Notes: a model not told the origin generated them from the letters alone. DNA of 64,000 nt from an uncultured Lachnospiraceae bacterium (GCA_900546325.1 URCR01000004.1:35834-99833), one strand, 5' to 3'; counted from the first letter of the stretch, positions 54,319 through 63,550 are shown. A program made the numbers and translations.

Positions 54319-54606
54319 TTATTCTTCAGAATCTTTGGATTTTTTCCGGAATCCTACTGCTCCTGCAATTCCACTACCGATCAGCATTACTCCCAGTCCG
54401 AGTATAGAGGCAGGATCTCCCGTCTTTGGTACTTCGGATTTTTCCTTTTTTTCTTCTTTCTTTTCTTCTTTATCTGGTTTCTGTTCTGGTTTCTGTTCCG
54501 GTTTTTGCTCTGGTTTTTGTTCCGGTTTCTGTTCCGCATCTGTTGTCTCTTCTTTCTCCTGCTTGTTCCTTTTCTTCCGGTGCGCTCTTTTTCCCTGCCC
54601 GCACAC
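54319..54606 (-). pseudogene. C-terminal remnant of a sortase-anchored surface protein
   Basis: The last 95 codons of a cell-wall anchored protein: a Lys/Glu linker, several KPEQ tetrapeptide repeats (about 30-50), then the sorting signal EVPKTGDPASILG, a hydrophobic helix and a basic tail RKKSKD. The frame opens right after a TGA and has only a GTG with no ribosome site, so the N-terminal part with signal peptide and ligand domain is missing. The break coincides with the start of the blaR1 remnant on the opposite strand, pointing to a past rearrangement at about 54.61 kb. Confidence 0.75.
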
Positions 54607-54607
54607 A

Positions 54608-55085
54608 TTTTCTCATTTTTTAAGACTTCTTTCTCTGGTGGAAGTTCTGACCACAGGAGCCTTGCTGATACCCATTTTTCATCCTCGCATTTACCTTCCA
54701 CTTCGCCTGATTTCCGATTGTCCAAAAAAAGACCTCCGCTATATCCTCCTCCATGAGCTGCAGCATGACCGCCAAAAAGACAATCTGTTGAATCTTTTCA
54801 AGAATTTTTCCTGCGTGTTCTACTGGTTCAATCCGGCTGTCTGGCATGGACTGCGAGAAATGCGCATTGAACGTGAGATTACCTGTGATACTTCTGTCCC
54901 GGGATTCATACTGGATGGGATCTTCCTTAAAAATTTCCGACTTCGAACAGGTCTCCCTGCTGACAGACTTCTATCAAAATACATGGTTCTTTGCCACAAA
55001 TATTCAGGCAGAGCAGCATGCATCGGGAAGTGTCGCCTAAGAAATCACACTGGATCTGTTGGAAACTATGGGGATCTGGAGTTAG
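54608..55085 (+). pseudogene. blaR1: blaR1 (M56 peptidase) pseudogene, internally deleted
   Basis: Remains of a BlaR1/MecR1-type beta-lactam sensor. In the first frame the zinc peptidase core is clear: FHPRIYLPLRL, HELQHDRQKDNLLN (HExxH) and YWFNPAVWHGLREMRIEREI up to about 54920. From about 54960 a different frame carries the end of the penicillin-sensor domain: TWFFATNIQ, a TAA stop, then EITLDLLETMGIWS to 55085. The N-terminal helices and nearly all of the sensor domain are missing. At least one frameshift, one large deletion and one stop are present, so it is dead. Confidence 0.85.
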
Positions 55086-55174
55086 CTTTGCCCGGTCTCA
55101 GGGCGGGAGGAATGAACTTTTTCTCTATTTTTGTATATAATACATCAAATAAAGAAAATTTAAGGAAATGCATT

Positions 55175-56065
55175 ATGAAAAATGAAATCTGTACAAATCA
55201 AGCCGACTATTCCAAAGTAGCCGGAGATCGTATCCTGCCGTTTCTCTTCACTCTTGATCTTACCGAATCAATATTGTATCCGGGAGAAGGTCAAAAGCAG
55301 AAATTCTGTTACACCGTGGACGGTATCGGTCAGGACACTTCCGAGTATGCGGACCTGAGCCATTTTCTTCTTGGAATCTGTGGTAATATTACAAGGGACG
55401 ATATCTCCGATCTCTCTGTCATCCTTCACGGCGAAGAACAAACTGTCATCTGGGGTGAAAATGTGGAGATCAAGACACCGGATCACCCGGATAACCCTAC
55501 CGGATGTACCGGGTTAAAATTCGATTTTCCGTTAGATAAAGTCGAAGGACGGATGCATCTATGTATGACTATGGCAGAACCGTTTGCCGTAGGACCTGTA
55601 AATATCTGTCTGTTCGGCGGCAATACGACAGCGACCGGTCTTACGATCTGCGGTCCGGTATGCGGAGGCACCGAGTCCTGCTCCTCCACGTTCTTTCAGA
55701 AAGAGACTGTCTGCGTACCGGTTGTCGTGACACCATTTGCAAAGCCGGGAGATGCCAAGGCTACCTGCTGCGGAAAACCAAAAGTGACGCCAAACGGAAA
55801 ATGTTCCGGCGGAAGAACCTCCTGCACCTTTACCGTGACGCAGGATCTGTGTATCGAAATTCCAATTTCCTTCGGCGCCGACATCCGAACCGGTGACGCA
55901 CTTGTCCAGTGCGGCGATGTCAGCCAGATGCCGTGCGACTGTTCTGATGTCTCCTCTCCTGAAGCAACAGAAAAAAGAACATCCGAAAGCGACTATATCC
56001 GGGAAGACTACAACGGATCTGCACACACAGAGAAAGAGGAAAGACGACTGTTTTACCGCAAATAA
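55175..56065 (+). CDS. Cys-rich protein with repeated beta-type motifs, unknown
   Basis: Protein of 296 residues that I do not recognise. The start MKNEICTNQADYSK at 55175 follows AAGGAAA and lies 90 bases after the blaR1 remnant. Residues about 20-170 are an unknown domain; about 175-260 contain two related units, KETVCVPVVVTPF and QDLCIEIPISFGA, each followed by Cys pairs (CCGKPKVTPNG, QCGDVSQMPCDC). There is no obvious signal peptide. Such Cys-rich beta-strand repeats occur in spore-coat or surface proteins of Clostridia, but I cannot assign a family. The last 35 residues are charged and probably disordered. Confidence 0.65.
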   Translation: MKNEICTNQADYSKVAGDRILPFLFTLDLTESILYPGEGQKQKFCYTVDGIGQDTSEYADLSHFLLGICGNITRDDISDLSVILHGEEQTVIWGENVEIKTPDHPDNPTGCTGLKFDFPLDKVEGRMHLCMTMAEPFAVGPVNICLFGGNTTATGLTICGPVCGGTESCSSTFFQKETVCVPVVVTPFAKPGDAKATCCGKPKVTPNGKCSGGRTSCTFTVTQDLCIEIPISFGADIRTGDALVQCGDVSQMPCDCSDVSSPEATEKRTSESDYIREDYNGSAHTEKEERRLFYRK

Positions 56066-56147
56066 TCCTTTCTGATCAATCAGCAGCAGTTGTCTTGATG
56101 AAGAACGGGGACTGTCGGCTAATCCCACTTTTTAAGCTCTAACTCTT

Positions 56148-56215
56148 AAAATACGAATCTCTCATAGAAATCCGTGCTTTGAATGCCTGATATTCTGTGA
56201 CAGGTTCGTATTTTT
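56148..56215. terminator. Possible bidirectional terminator with long loop
   Basis: AAAATACGAA (56148-56157) pairs with TTCGTATTTT (56205-56214) across a 47-base loop, with T runs on both strands' 3' sides, between convergent genes. Confidence 0.5.
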
Positions 56216-56237
56216 CCTTTTCTGTATGTGTTTTAGC

Positions 56238-57080
56238 TTACTCTTCTTTTTCAATTCGGTTCAGCAAAAGAGAACATGCAACTCCGACACCGAGACAGAT
56301 TACATTCACAATCGCTGTACCCAATGATACTGTAAAGCTTGCAAAAGGTATGATCATTACGGTTGCCGCAATCACAATGCCGACAATGGCATGGAATACA
56401 TAAGAATAGTATTTATCCAAAAGAGCATCTACCATCTTTGCAAAGCAAATGACAGTTGCCACTGCACCGATCCCGCTCGGAAGCAGGATACTCATGTTCA
56501 GATGTCCTAACCCGTCAACAAACGGCGTATACAGCCCAAGCGGCATCAGAAGTGTGGAAAAGCTCATTCCCGGCACAATTACGCTCAGTGCAAGGCACAC
56601 TCCGCAGAACACATACCATCCGAGATTCGGCACAAGAGTGACCGACAACAGATCCAGGGCTGTCAGTATGGAAAAGATCACTGCCGCTGCTATTACCAGC
56701 GCCACCCATGAGCCTTTTGTCCTTCCTTCTTTTCCCGCCTCACGCATCAGCGACGGCATCATCCCTGCAATCAATCCTACAAACAGGCATACGGATGGAT
56801 CCGGATATTTTTCCAGGAAAAATGACAATATATTTGCAACACCGAGGAAGCCGACTGCCCCTCCTAAAATCACCGGGAGCAGAATGCGGATATGTGTAAA
56901 AAAATACTTCCGCGGATTTGAAAGCAGCTCCATTACCGGCCTGTAAATTCCAAAGATCACACATAGAACGCCCCCTGAAATTCCCGGCAGAACCGCTCCA
57001 AGACCGATTAACATCCCCTGAAGGATCCGTACCAAAAACATGCCCGGGTTCCTATCTTCTATTTTCTGGTTTTTCATCAT
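56238..57080 (-). CDS. DUF368 membrane protein (PopT-type undecaprenyl-phosphate transporter)
   Basis: Integral membrane protein of 280 residues, with eight or so helices. The motifs GLGAVLPGISGGVL (about 26-39) and LALSVIVPGMSFSTLL (about 165-180) are the paired PGxSG/PGMS repeats of DUF368. Members named PopT move undecaprenyl phosphate back across the membrane for reuse in wall synthesis. AGGAGA precedes the ATG. It ends the SecDF-Ktr-Pit unit, 28 bases after DUF47. The function is assigned by family, not directly seen. Confidence 0.88.
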   Translation of the reverse strand: MMKNQKIEDRNPGMFLVRILQGMLIGLGAVLPGISGGVLCVIFGIYRPVMELLSNPRKYFFTHIRILLPVILGGAVGFLGVANILSFFLEKYPDPSVCLFVGLIAGMMPSLMREAGKEGRTKGSWVALVIAAAVIFSILTALDLLSVTLVPNLGWYVFCGVCLALSVIVPGMSFSTLLMPLGLYTPFVDGLGHLNMSILLPSGIGAVATVICFAKMVDALLDKYYSYVFHAIVGIVIAATVMIIPFASFTVSLGTAIVNVICLGVGVACSLLLNRIEKEE

Positions 57081-57108
57081 ATCATTCTCCTGTCAATTTT
57101 TTGATCAT

Positions 57109-57732
57109 CTATGAATTCTTCATTGCAACACTTCCGACGATATCAGCCACATGTTCACATGCATCCGCACATTTTTCAAGGTAGGTATAAATCTCTCTCC
57201 ATGCGATGATATTCTGCACATCCTGCTCTTCCACATGCAGCTTTCTCATACTGGAAATAAACAGTTCGTCTTCTTTCTCTTCTAATGTGTTCATGCGTAT
57301 AATGCTCTGTTTCAGTTCTTTGGAATGCTTAAAGTTTTTAAATTCTTTCAAAAGATTCTGAAGTTCCTCACAGCATTCAATTACCACATCCAGCATATAG
57401 AATACTTCCGGACGCATTTCCTTCACGTTGTTGATGTACACTCGTATCAGAACTTCCTCTATCTTGTCTGTGACATCATCGATATGATGGCTGAGCGCAA
57501 TGATATCCTCTCTCTCGATCGGAGTGATAAAGGCTTTTGCCAGCTTATCTGTGATTTCATGTCTCTGTGTGTCCGCCCGGCGCTCGATTTCATGAACTTC
57601 CTCCATTCTTTTTGAAATCTCTTCCGGCTGGAAATTTGTCAGAATCTCCTTTAACAGATATGCCTCCTTACAAGAGTATTCTGCGCACTTAATAAAATTA
57701 TCAAAATAGTAATCATCCTGTCTTTTTGACAT
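57109..57732 (-). CDS. DUF47 (PhoU-like) Pit accessory protein
   Basis: Helical cytoplasmic protein of 207 residues in the DUF47/YkaA family, related to PhoU. It starts MSKRQDDYYFDNFIK and has the repeated EIERRADTQRHEITDKL (about 50) and metal-ligand E/D pattern. These proteins are encoded beside Pit transporters and are thought to regulate them. It follows pit by 15 bases. AAGGAGGAG precedes the ATG. Confidence 0.92.
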   Translation of the reverse strand: MSKRQDDYYFDNFIKCAEYSCKEAYLLKEILTNFQPEEISKRMEEVHEIERRADTQRHEITDKLAKAFITPIEREDIIALSHHIDDVTDKIEEVLIRVYINNVKEMRPEVFYMLDVVIECCEELQNLLKEFKNFKHSKELKQSIIRMNTLEEKEDELFISSMRKLHVEEQDVQNIIAWREIYTYLEKCADACEHVADIVGSVAMKNS

Positions 57733-57747
57733 TGGTACTCCTCCTTT

Positions 57748-58803
57748 TTATCCAAATATATACATAAATATTTTTGCCATGCAAAAACTGATCAGTCCAC
57801 ATCCCGGAAATGTAAAAATCCAGGTCAGCATCATGTCCTTTACCACTCCAAAGTTAATGGCAGAAAGACGTTTTACCGCTCCTACTCCCATGATCGCACT
57901 TGTCTTTGTATGTGTCGTGGAAACAGGAACTCCCATCAGACTGGAATACAGAAGACAGATCGCTCCCGCAAGGTCAGCCGAAAATCCCTGATAGCGTTCC
58001 AGCTTTACCATATTCATTCCCACAGATTTGATGATCTTCTCTCCTCCTACACTGGTTCCTACACCCATGACAATACTGCACAAAAGCATCAGCCATACAG
58101 GGATCTCCATACCGCTTACCGAATCATGTCCACCTGCAAATGCAATTCCCAAGAACAGAACACCGATAAACTTCTGTCCATCCTGCGCACCGTGCATAAA
58201 GCTCATAGCCGCTGCACCTGCGATCTGTGCACCTCCAAAGAAGCGGTTTGTCTTGCGCCGGTCCATTGCCCGGCACAAAACAGTGATCAGTCTGCATACC
58301 ACCCAGCCTGTTGCAAATCCCAGTGCCAGACTCAATACAAGGCCGTACAGCACTTTTACCCACTCGTCGAAGTTGATTCCGCTTACTCCATGCTGGATTG
58401 CGATGGCAGCTCCGGACAGACCTGCGATCAGGCTGTGGCTTTCGCTTGTCGGAATTCCGAAAAAGGAAGCCGCCGTACTGTAGATCACAATAGATAATAA
58501 CGCCGCACACAGCGCGATCAGCGCCTCATCCGTATGGCTTCCGAAATCTACCATGTTGCTGATCGTCGATGCGACCGAGCTGTTGATCTGTGTCATCACA
58601 AACACACCGAGAAAATTAAATACCGCACTCATCATGATCGCAGCCCGCACAGGCATACATCTGGTAGCTACACAAGTTGCGATCGCATTCGGTGCATCGG
58701 TCCATCCATTTACAAATATCACGCCCAGTGTAAGCAGGACGGTGATAAACAGCATCGGGTTATTTGTAGTTTCCTGCCAGAAATTTAAAAATGTCATTTC
58801 CAT
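57748..58803 (-). CDS. pit: Pit-family inorganic phosphate transporter
   Basis: Twelve-helix permease of 351 residues that imports phosphate, usually as a metal-phosphate complex with protons. The family signatures GWTDAPNAIATCVATR (about 33-48) and VSTTHTKTSAIMGVG (about 295-309) are both present. AGGAGGAG precedes the ATG. With DUF47 downstream it forms a low-affinity uptake unit, complementing the Na/Pi symporter at 31-33 kb. Confidence 0.93.
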   Translation of the reverse strand: MEMTFLNFWQETTNNPMLFITVLLTLGVIFVNGWTDAPNAIATCVATRCMPVRAAIMMSAVFNFLGVFVMTQINSSVASTISNMVDFGSHTDEALIALCAALLSIVIYSTAASFFGIPTSESHSLIAGLSGAAIAIQHGVSGINFDEWVKVLYGLVLSLALGFATGWVVCRLITVLCRAMDRRKTNRFFGGAQIAGAAAMSFMHGAQDGQKFIGVLFLGIAFAGGHDSVSGMEIPVWLMLLCSIVMGVGTSVGGEKIIKSVGMNMVKLERYQGFSADLAGAICLLYSSLMGVPVSTTHTKTSAIMGVGAVKRLSAINFGVVKDMMLTWIFTFPGCGLISFCMAKIFMYIFG

Positions 58804-58821
58804 ATAAGCTCCTCCTGATTC

Positions 58822-59484
58822 CTAAATTTCACTTACAAATACATCGATGTTATCTACTTTTCCGATGACAACAATAATGTCTCCCTGACGCAGACGATAA
58901 TACGGCATCACTTCAATATTTGTCTCATCACCATTTTCAATTGCAATAATATTCAGCCGGTATTTCTGACGGATTCCCGTCTCTTCGATACTCTTGCCGA
59001 TCAGATGATCCGGAACCTGTATCTGTCGGATTTCAACCTGATTGCACAGAGATACATATTCCAGGAAATTATTGGACAATAACTTCTTCCCAAGGCGGAG
59101 CGCCATATCTCTCTCCGGATATACGACTTCCGCACCGAGTTTTCCAAGCACTGTTCCCTGTTCAGGGCTCAGTGCTTTGGCAATTACACGAGGCACTCCC
59201 ATCTCAATCACACGCATCGTTGTCAACACGCTGACATCTACCTGTTCACCAATACAGATGATGACAACATCACAATTCTGTATTCCGATTTCTCTTAATG
59301 TCTCCGTACTCAGATCATCTGTCACAAAGGCACAGTCCGTATACTGGCGCATCTCTTTTACTTTTTTCTCATCTCTGTCCACCGCAATCACTTCATTTCC
59401 CGACTGCGCCAGCATCATCGCCAGAGCCTCTCCAAAACGCCCCAGCCCAATCACTCCATATGCTGTCTCCAATTTCTTTTTCAT
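58822..59484 (-). CDS. ktrA: KtrA/TrkA potassium uptake regulatory subunit
   Basis: RCK protein of 220 residues: the Rossmann fold with GLGRFG (13-18) and an acidic end of strand 2 (VDRDEKK), followed by a TrkA_C domain (about 135-220) that in Firmicutes often binds cyclic-di-AMP. It forms a ring that gates the KtrB channel encoded 20 bases upstream. GGGAG precedes the ATG. Confidence 0.93.
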   Translation of the reverse strand: MKKKLETAYGVIGLGRFGEALAMMLAQSGNEVIAVDRDEKKVKEMRQYTDCAFVTDDLSTETLREIGIQNCDVVIICIGEQVDVSVLTTMRVIEMGVPRVIAKALSPEQGTVLGKLGAEVVYPERDMALRLGKKLLSNNFLEYVSLCNQVEIRQIQVPDHLIGKSIEETGIRQKYRLNIIAIENGDETNIEVMPYYRLRQGDIIVVIGKVDNIDVFVSEI

Positions 59485-59504
59485 TTCTATTTTCTCCCTT
59501 TCTC

Positions 59505-60809
59505 TTATCCTATTGAGACTTCTTCTTCAGAATATCTTGCTCTCGGCTCCGTGCGGCTTACCCACATTGAAAGCAGGGTAATAATCCCGACTCTCCCGAT
59601 AAACATCACAAGAATAATAACAGCCTTTCCTGCCACACTCAACTCCGGAGTGATCCCGGTGGAAAGTCCTACCGTTCCAAACGCAGAAACCACTTCAAAC
59701 AAAAGCTGCATAAAGCTATACTCCGGTTCCAGTATACACATAAAAAATACAGCGATGCATACGACGGTTCCCGAAAGAATTGTGATCATAAATGCTTTTG
59801 ATATATTCTGTTCCGATATCGTCCTGTGAAATGCGTGTACCGTCCCTTTTGTACAAGTTCCTCTGATTTTCTGGAACATGATAAAAAATGTACTCGTCTT
59901 GATACCACCTCCTGTTGATCCCGGTGATGCACCGATAAACATCAGGATACACAGTACAAACAGTCCTGCGTCGGTAAATTGTCCGATCGGATAGGTTGAA
60001 AATCCGGCCGTTCTTGCCGAGACACTCTGGAAGAATGCCCCCAGCCATGTAATGTCTTCTGTGCATTTTAACATAACTGTTCCGACAGCAAGCAGAATCA
60101 GACTGGTAACAATGACGACTTTGGAATGCAGGCTCAGTTTGCGAAAACATTTCTGTTTCAGCACATCCAGAATTACCAGAAAACCAAGTCCTCCAAAAAT
60201 AATCAGCGTACATGTTGTCAGATTCAGAAGCACATTGTCCTGATAAGGAATCAGGTTTCGAAGTCCTCCCAGAATATCAAATCCCGAATTGTTAAACGCC
60301 GCTATGGAGTGGAAAATACTGATTCCCACGGCATGCAGTGTATCATAATCCTGACGGAAGACAAGAAAACTCAGGATGGCTCCCCCGGCCTCAAAGCACA
60401 GCGTCATTAGCAGCACAGCTTTCACCAGCTTTACAATCCCCCTATAGCTTTCGATGTTCAACGCTTCTTTTACCATCACCCGGCTCTTGATCCCGACCCT
60501 CTTTCTTGCAACGAGCATCAGTCCTACACCAAGTGAGGTAACCCCCAGTCCGCCAATTTGGATCAGAGCGGCTACAACGCCCTGTCCAAATGCGGTAAAA
60601 TGTTCGGCAGTATCAATTGCGATCAATCCAGTCACACAAACTGCACTGGTAGAGGTAAACAAAGCGTCAATCAATGACACTTCCGCGCCGTCCTTTACAG
60701 ACACCGGGAGGAGCAGCAAAACCATTCCAAGCAATATTACTGCCGCAAATCCTCCGACGATCATTCTGCCCGGCGGCTGATTTTTCAAAAACACATTTAT
60801 CTTCTTCAT
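59505..60809 (-). CDS. ktrB: KtrB/TrkH potassium uptake channel subunit
   Basis: Membrane protein of 434 residues of the Trk/Ktr family with four pore repeats; the selectivity-filter stretches STSAVCVTGL (about 51-60), FNNSGFDIL, SARTAGFS and STGITP are visible. Its start codon overlaps the secDF stop by four bases (ATGA), so translation is probably coupled. It imports K+ with Na+ and is gated by KtrA. Confidence 0.93.
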   Translation of the reverse strand: MKKINVFLKNQPPGRMIVGGFAAVILLGMVLLLLPVSVKDGAEVSLIDALFTSTSAVCVTGLIAIDTAEHFTAFGQGVVAALIQIGGLGVTSLGVGLMLVARKRVGIKSRVMVKEALNIESYRGIVKLVKAVLLMTLCFEAGGAILSFLVFRQDYDTLHAVGISIFHSIAAFNNSGFDILGGLRNLIPYQDNVLLNLTTCTLIIFGGLGFLVILDVLKQKCFRKLSLHSKVVIVTSLILLAVGTVMLKCTEDITWLGAFFQSVSARTAGFSTYPIGQFTDAGLFVLCILMFIGASPGSTGGGIKTSTFFIMFQKIRGTCTKGTVHAFHRTISEQNISKAFMITILSGTVVCIAVFFMCILEPEYSFMQLLFEVVSAFGTVGLSTGITPELSVAGKAVIILVMFIGRVGIITLLSMWVSRTEPRARYSEEEVSIG

Positions 60810-62998
60810 TTTTCTTTTCGTCCTGTCTTTCTTTTCTGCATTCTTTCTCTATATTCTTCCCACCATACCCACAGTGGTCCGGCGATACAAATGGAAGAAT
60901 AGCACCCGGAAATAAGTCCTGCCAGAAGAGGAAGTGAAAAATTAGTAATGGATTCCATCTGGTAAACGACAGAAACAACGAAAATAGTAAACGCACATAA
61001 GACTACGGTGAACGCCGTATTGATCGAACGCTGAAGTGTTTCTGTCGTGCTGACATCCACCAGTTCTGCCAGCGTCGTCTTCTGTTTCCTATTGCTTCTG
61101 TGCTCCCTGATTCTGTCATACAATACGATCGTGTCATTGATCGAATATCCGATGATCGTCAGTGTGACTGCCACAAATGCATCGTTCACAGGAATTCTGA
61201 AGATCCCAAATACGAACAGTACGATCAGAATATCATGAACAAGCGCCATGACAGCCGTCATTCCTGCCGCAAGTCCTCCCAGCGACGAAAAACGCAGCCG
61301 GATATAGACGATAATAAAGAGGAATGACAGTACGATCGCAATCACTGAATTTCTCAATGCCTTGGCACCGATGTACGGTTCTACTGCCGAAGTCTCCGAT
61401 GTCTCGAACTTATTTTCATTTCCTTCATTTATGGAAGTTAAAATTTCTTTCTGCTGTTCAGGGGTCAGTCCTTTTTTGCCGGACAAGGTAATGACGAGAC
61501 TCTTTTCTCCTGTCGAAGAATTCTCAGATGTCTGTACATTGACACTTCTGTCCGCAATCGCTTCTACTTTCTCCTGAATTTTTGCTGTATCCGCTTTTCC
61601 GCTGTAAGTATATCTTAAGATGACTCCGCCGGTAAACTGTGTATCCAGTTTCATCCCGTTTACCGCGCTCCATATGGTTCCCGCCGTAAGCATTGCGATA
61701 CTGATCAGGAAGAAATACCTTTTTGTCTCCGCAAATTTTAAAATCTTCTTTTCCTTTTTTCTGCGGAACCATTTTTCCTGATTAAAAAGCTTGTATCTTA
61801 TAACAGAATTGAGCATATATCTCGACATCCAGACCCCTGCCAGCAGATTGATGATCACACCTGTAAGGAGTGTATAACCAAAGCTGAGCATTGTCCCAGA
61901 GCCGAAAATCATCAGAATGCCGGCAACCGCAGCTGTTGTGACATTTCCGTCCAGAACCGAAGAGAATGCACGCTTATAACCATTCTTGACAGAATTCCTT
62001 ACGGAGTTCCCCTTTTTTAACTCTTCACTGATTCTCTCACTGATAATAATATTGGCATCTACCGCCATACCGCTTGATAAAATAAGCCCTGCAATTCCCG
62101 GCAGCGTAATCGTATACTGCGGTACCGAAATAACCAGCACCTGCAGTGCAATCTGAAACGTCAGCGTCAGACAGCTGATCACACCCGGGAGCCTGTACCA
62201 GAGGATCATAAAGAGACAGATCAGAACCATGGCAATCTCTGCTGCCAGTGCCATCGCGCTTAGTGCCTTATTTCCAAGTGTGGGACTGATCGTATTGTAA
62301 TTGGTCGTTTTCATCGAAAACGGAAGCGTTCCTGAATTGATCTTATCCGAAAGATCCTGCGCCTCTTCCTGCGAAGACATCCCGGTGATCTCTGCTTGTC
62401 CGCCTGTGATTTTTGTGTTGACCACAGGATCTGAGATCAGTTCTTCATCCATATAGATTCCCATGTTCTGTCCAACCAGTTTTTCCGTCGCATCCGCAAA
62501 CTTTTGTGCGCCTTTGCTGCTAAACTCGAGCTCCACAACATACTCATTTTTGTTCTGCGGATTTACTGCCACCTGGCTTCTGGCCACATCGGATCCTTTC
62601 ACATATACCGTATTGTCCGGTCCCCGAAATGTCAATTCTGCCATCTCTCCCAATTCCTGAATGGCTGTTTCCGGATCAAAATCCTTCTCATCGGATTTCC
62701 ACGGAAACCGCACAATGACATTGCCGGCATTTTCATCTACGGTCACTTCCCGGTCTAAAATTCTCTGGGCATCCAACCGGGTCTCGATCACCTCTCTTGC
62801 CAGTTCCAACTGTTTCTTTGTCGGCTTCGTTTTTAATCCGGATGGTTCAAAAACAGCCTCTACGCCTCCGCGGATATCAATTCCAAAACGCATATCGCGT
62901 ATTCCTTTGATCTCATCTCCGCATCCAAAAACTGCAAGGCATACAAATAAAACGATTACTGCAAGAGCAATCCAAATATGTAGTTTTTTATTTTTCAT
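60806..62998 (-). CDS. secDF: Fused protein-export protein SecDF
   Basis: Twelve-helix RND-type protein of 730 residues, with SecD (about 1-410) and SecF (about 425-725) in one chain. The SecD part has the periplasmic P1 domain (RFGIDIRGGVEAVF) and helices with the SGMAVDANIIISERI motif (D and R for proton use); the SecF part has TIIGYSINDTIVLYDRIREH. It uses the proton or sodium gradient to pull proteins during export. It is coupled to ktrB at its 3' end and follows a small membrane protein by 38 bases. The ribosome site is weak. Confidence 0.95.
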   Translation of the reverse strand: MKNKKLHIWIALAVIVLFVCLAVFGCGDEIKGIRDMRFGIDIRGGVEAVFEPSGLKTKPTKKQLELAREVIETRLDAQRILDREVTVDENAGNVIVRFPWKSDEKDFDPETAIQELGEMAELTFRGPDNTVYVKGSDVARSQVAVNPQNKNEYVVELEFSSKGAQKFADATEKLVGQNMGIYMDEELISDPVVNTKITGGQAEITGMSSQEEAQDLSDKINSGTLPFSMKTTNYNTISPTLGNKALSAMALAAEIAMVLICLFMILWYRLPGVISCLTLTFQIALQVLVISVPQYTITLPGIAGLILSSGMAVDANIIISERISEELKKGNSVRNSVKNGYKRAFSSVLDGNVTTAAVAGILMIFGSGTMLSFGYTLLTGVIINLLAGVWMSRYMLNSVIRYKLFNQEKWFRRKKEKKILKFAETKRYFFLISIAMLTAGTIWSAVNGMKLDTQFTGGVILRYTYSGKADTAKIQEKVEAIADRSVNVQTSENSSTGEKSLVITLSGKKGLTPEQQKEILTSINEGNENKFETSETSAVEPYIGAKALRNSVIAIVLSFLFIIVYIRLRFSSLGGLAAGMTAVMALVHDILIVLFVFGIFRIPVNDAFVAVTLTIIGYSINDTIVLYDRIREHRSNRKQKTTLAELVDVSTTETLQRSINTAFTVVLCAFTIFVVSVVYQMESITNFSLPLLAGLISGCYSSICIAGPLWVWWEEYRERMQKRKTGRKEK

Positions 62999-63036
62999 TC
63001 TTCTGCTTTCTTTCTATCATTCATTTTCAATCTATT

Positions 63037-63450
63037 TTATGAAAGCAGCTTTCGTTTTTTTCCGTCCTTCTCCAACAAGGTATTATGTTCGCACAGAAAT
63101 CGTGCGAGAGGAAATGAATAGAATTGTCTGTACGACAAATAGACTCTCTTTTGACCGATGACTAAAGAGAATATCAGAAAGGCAAAGATTTCAATTGACA
63201 ATCTGTAGGTATTTCTGCGCTGCTCAAGCCTCTGGAATGAAAGGGATTCCTTCTGGCTCTCCAGGCGCAGATAGTTATCATGGAATGTATTCTTCCCGAT
63301 ACTGTCTGTATACTCCGCTTCGGTCCAGATTCCCTGTTCCTGATGCTTTACAGGCATACTTGTATACTCAGCCTTAAAAATGGAAGGAAGAAACATGGCA
63401 AACAATATGATCAGAACAGCTGCGGCTGCAAATCTTAACTGATTTTTCAT
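63037..63450 (-). CDS. Small membrane protein upstream of secDF, unknown
   Basis: Protein of 137 residues that I do not recognise. It starts MKNQLRFAAAAVLIILF at 63450, after GGAGGGAG; seven more residues in the longer frame are ignored. One N-terminal hydrophobic segment (about 7-27), a hydrophilic loop, a second hydrophobic segment (about 85-103), and a basic tail. The layout resembles the protein at 32674-33090, though I see no convincing sequence identity. It heads the secDF-ktrBA-pit-DUF47-DUF368 unit. Confidence 0.65.
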   Translation of the reverse strand: MKNQLRFAAAAVLIILFAMFLPSIFKAEYTSMPVKHQEQGIWTEAEYTDSIGKNTFHDNYLRLESQKESLSFQRLEQRRNTYRLSIEIFAFLIFSLVIGQKRVYLSYRQFYSFPLARFLCEHNTLLEKDGKKRKLLS

Positions 63451-63521
63451 TTTTCTCCCTCCATTTCTCAAACGTATTAGCTATAAATAAATTTTTGTTC
63501 ATTTTTGTTAAAAGCATATAA

Positions 63522-63550
63522 AGATTAACACTAAACCTGCCGTCTGTCAA
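63522..63550 (-). promoter_or_regulatory. Promoter of the secDF-ktr-pit unit
   Basis: Minus-strand TTGACA (complement of 63545-63550) and TAATCT (complement of 63522-63527) with a 17-base spacer, about 70 bases before the first gene. Confidence 0.65.

Noticed and set aside
54470..54540. Short tandem repeats that might suggest a CRISPR array
   Set aside because: They are 12-base in-frame repeats encoding KPEQ in a surface-protein linker, with no spacers.
54335..55174. A single 576-residue plus-strand ORF covering 54335-56065
   Set aside because: Its first part is the antisense of the KPEQ repeats and sorting signal, its middle is the broken blaR1, and its last part has its own ribosome site and start at 55175.
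55559..56128. Minus-strand ORF of 189 residues opposite the Cys-rich gene
   Set aside because: No ribosome site, and the plus frame has repeated motifs and a plausible start.
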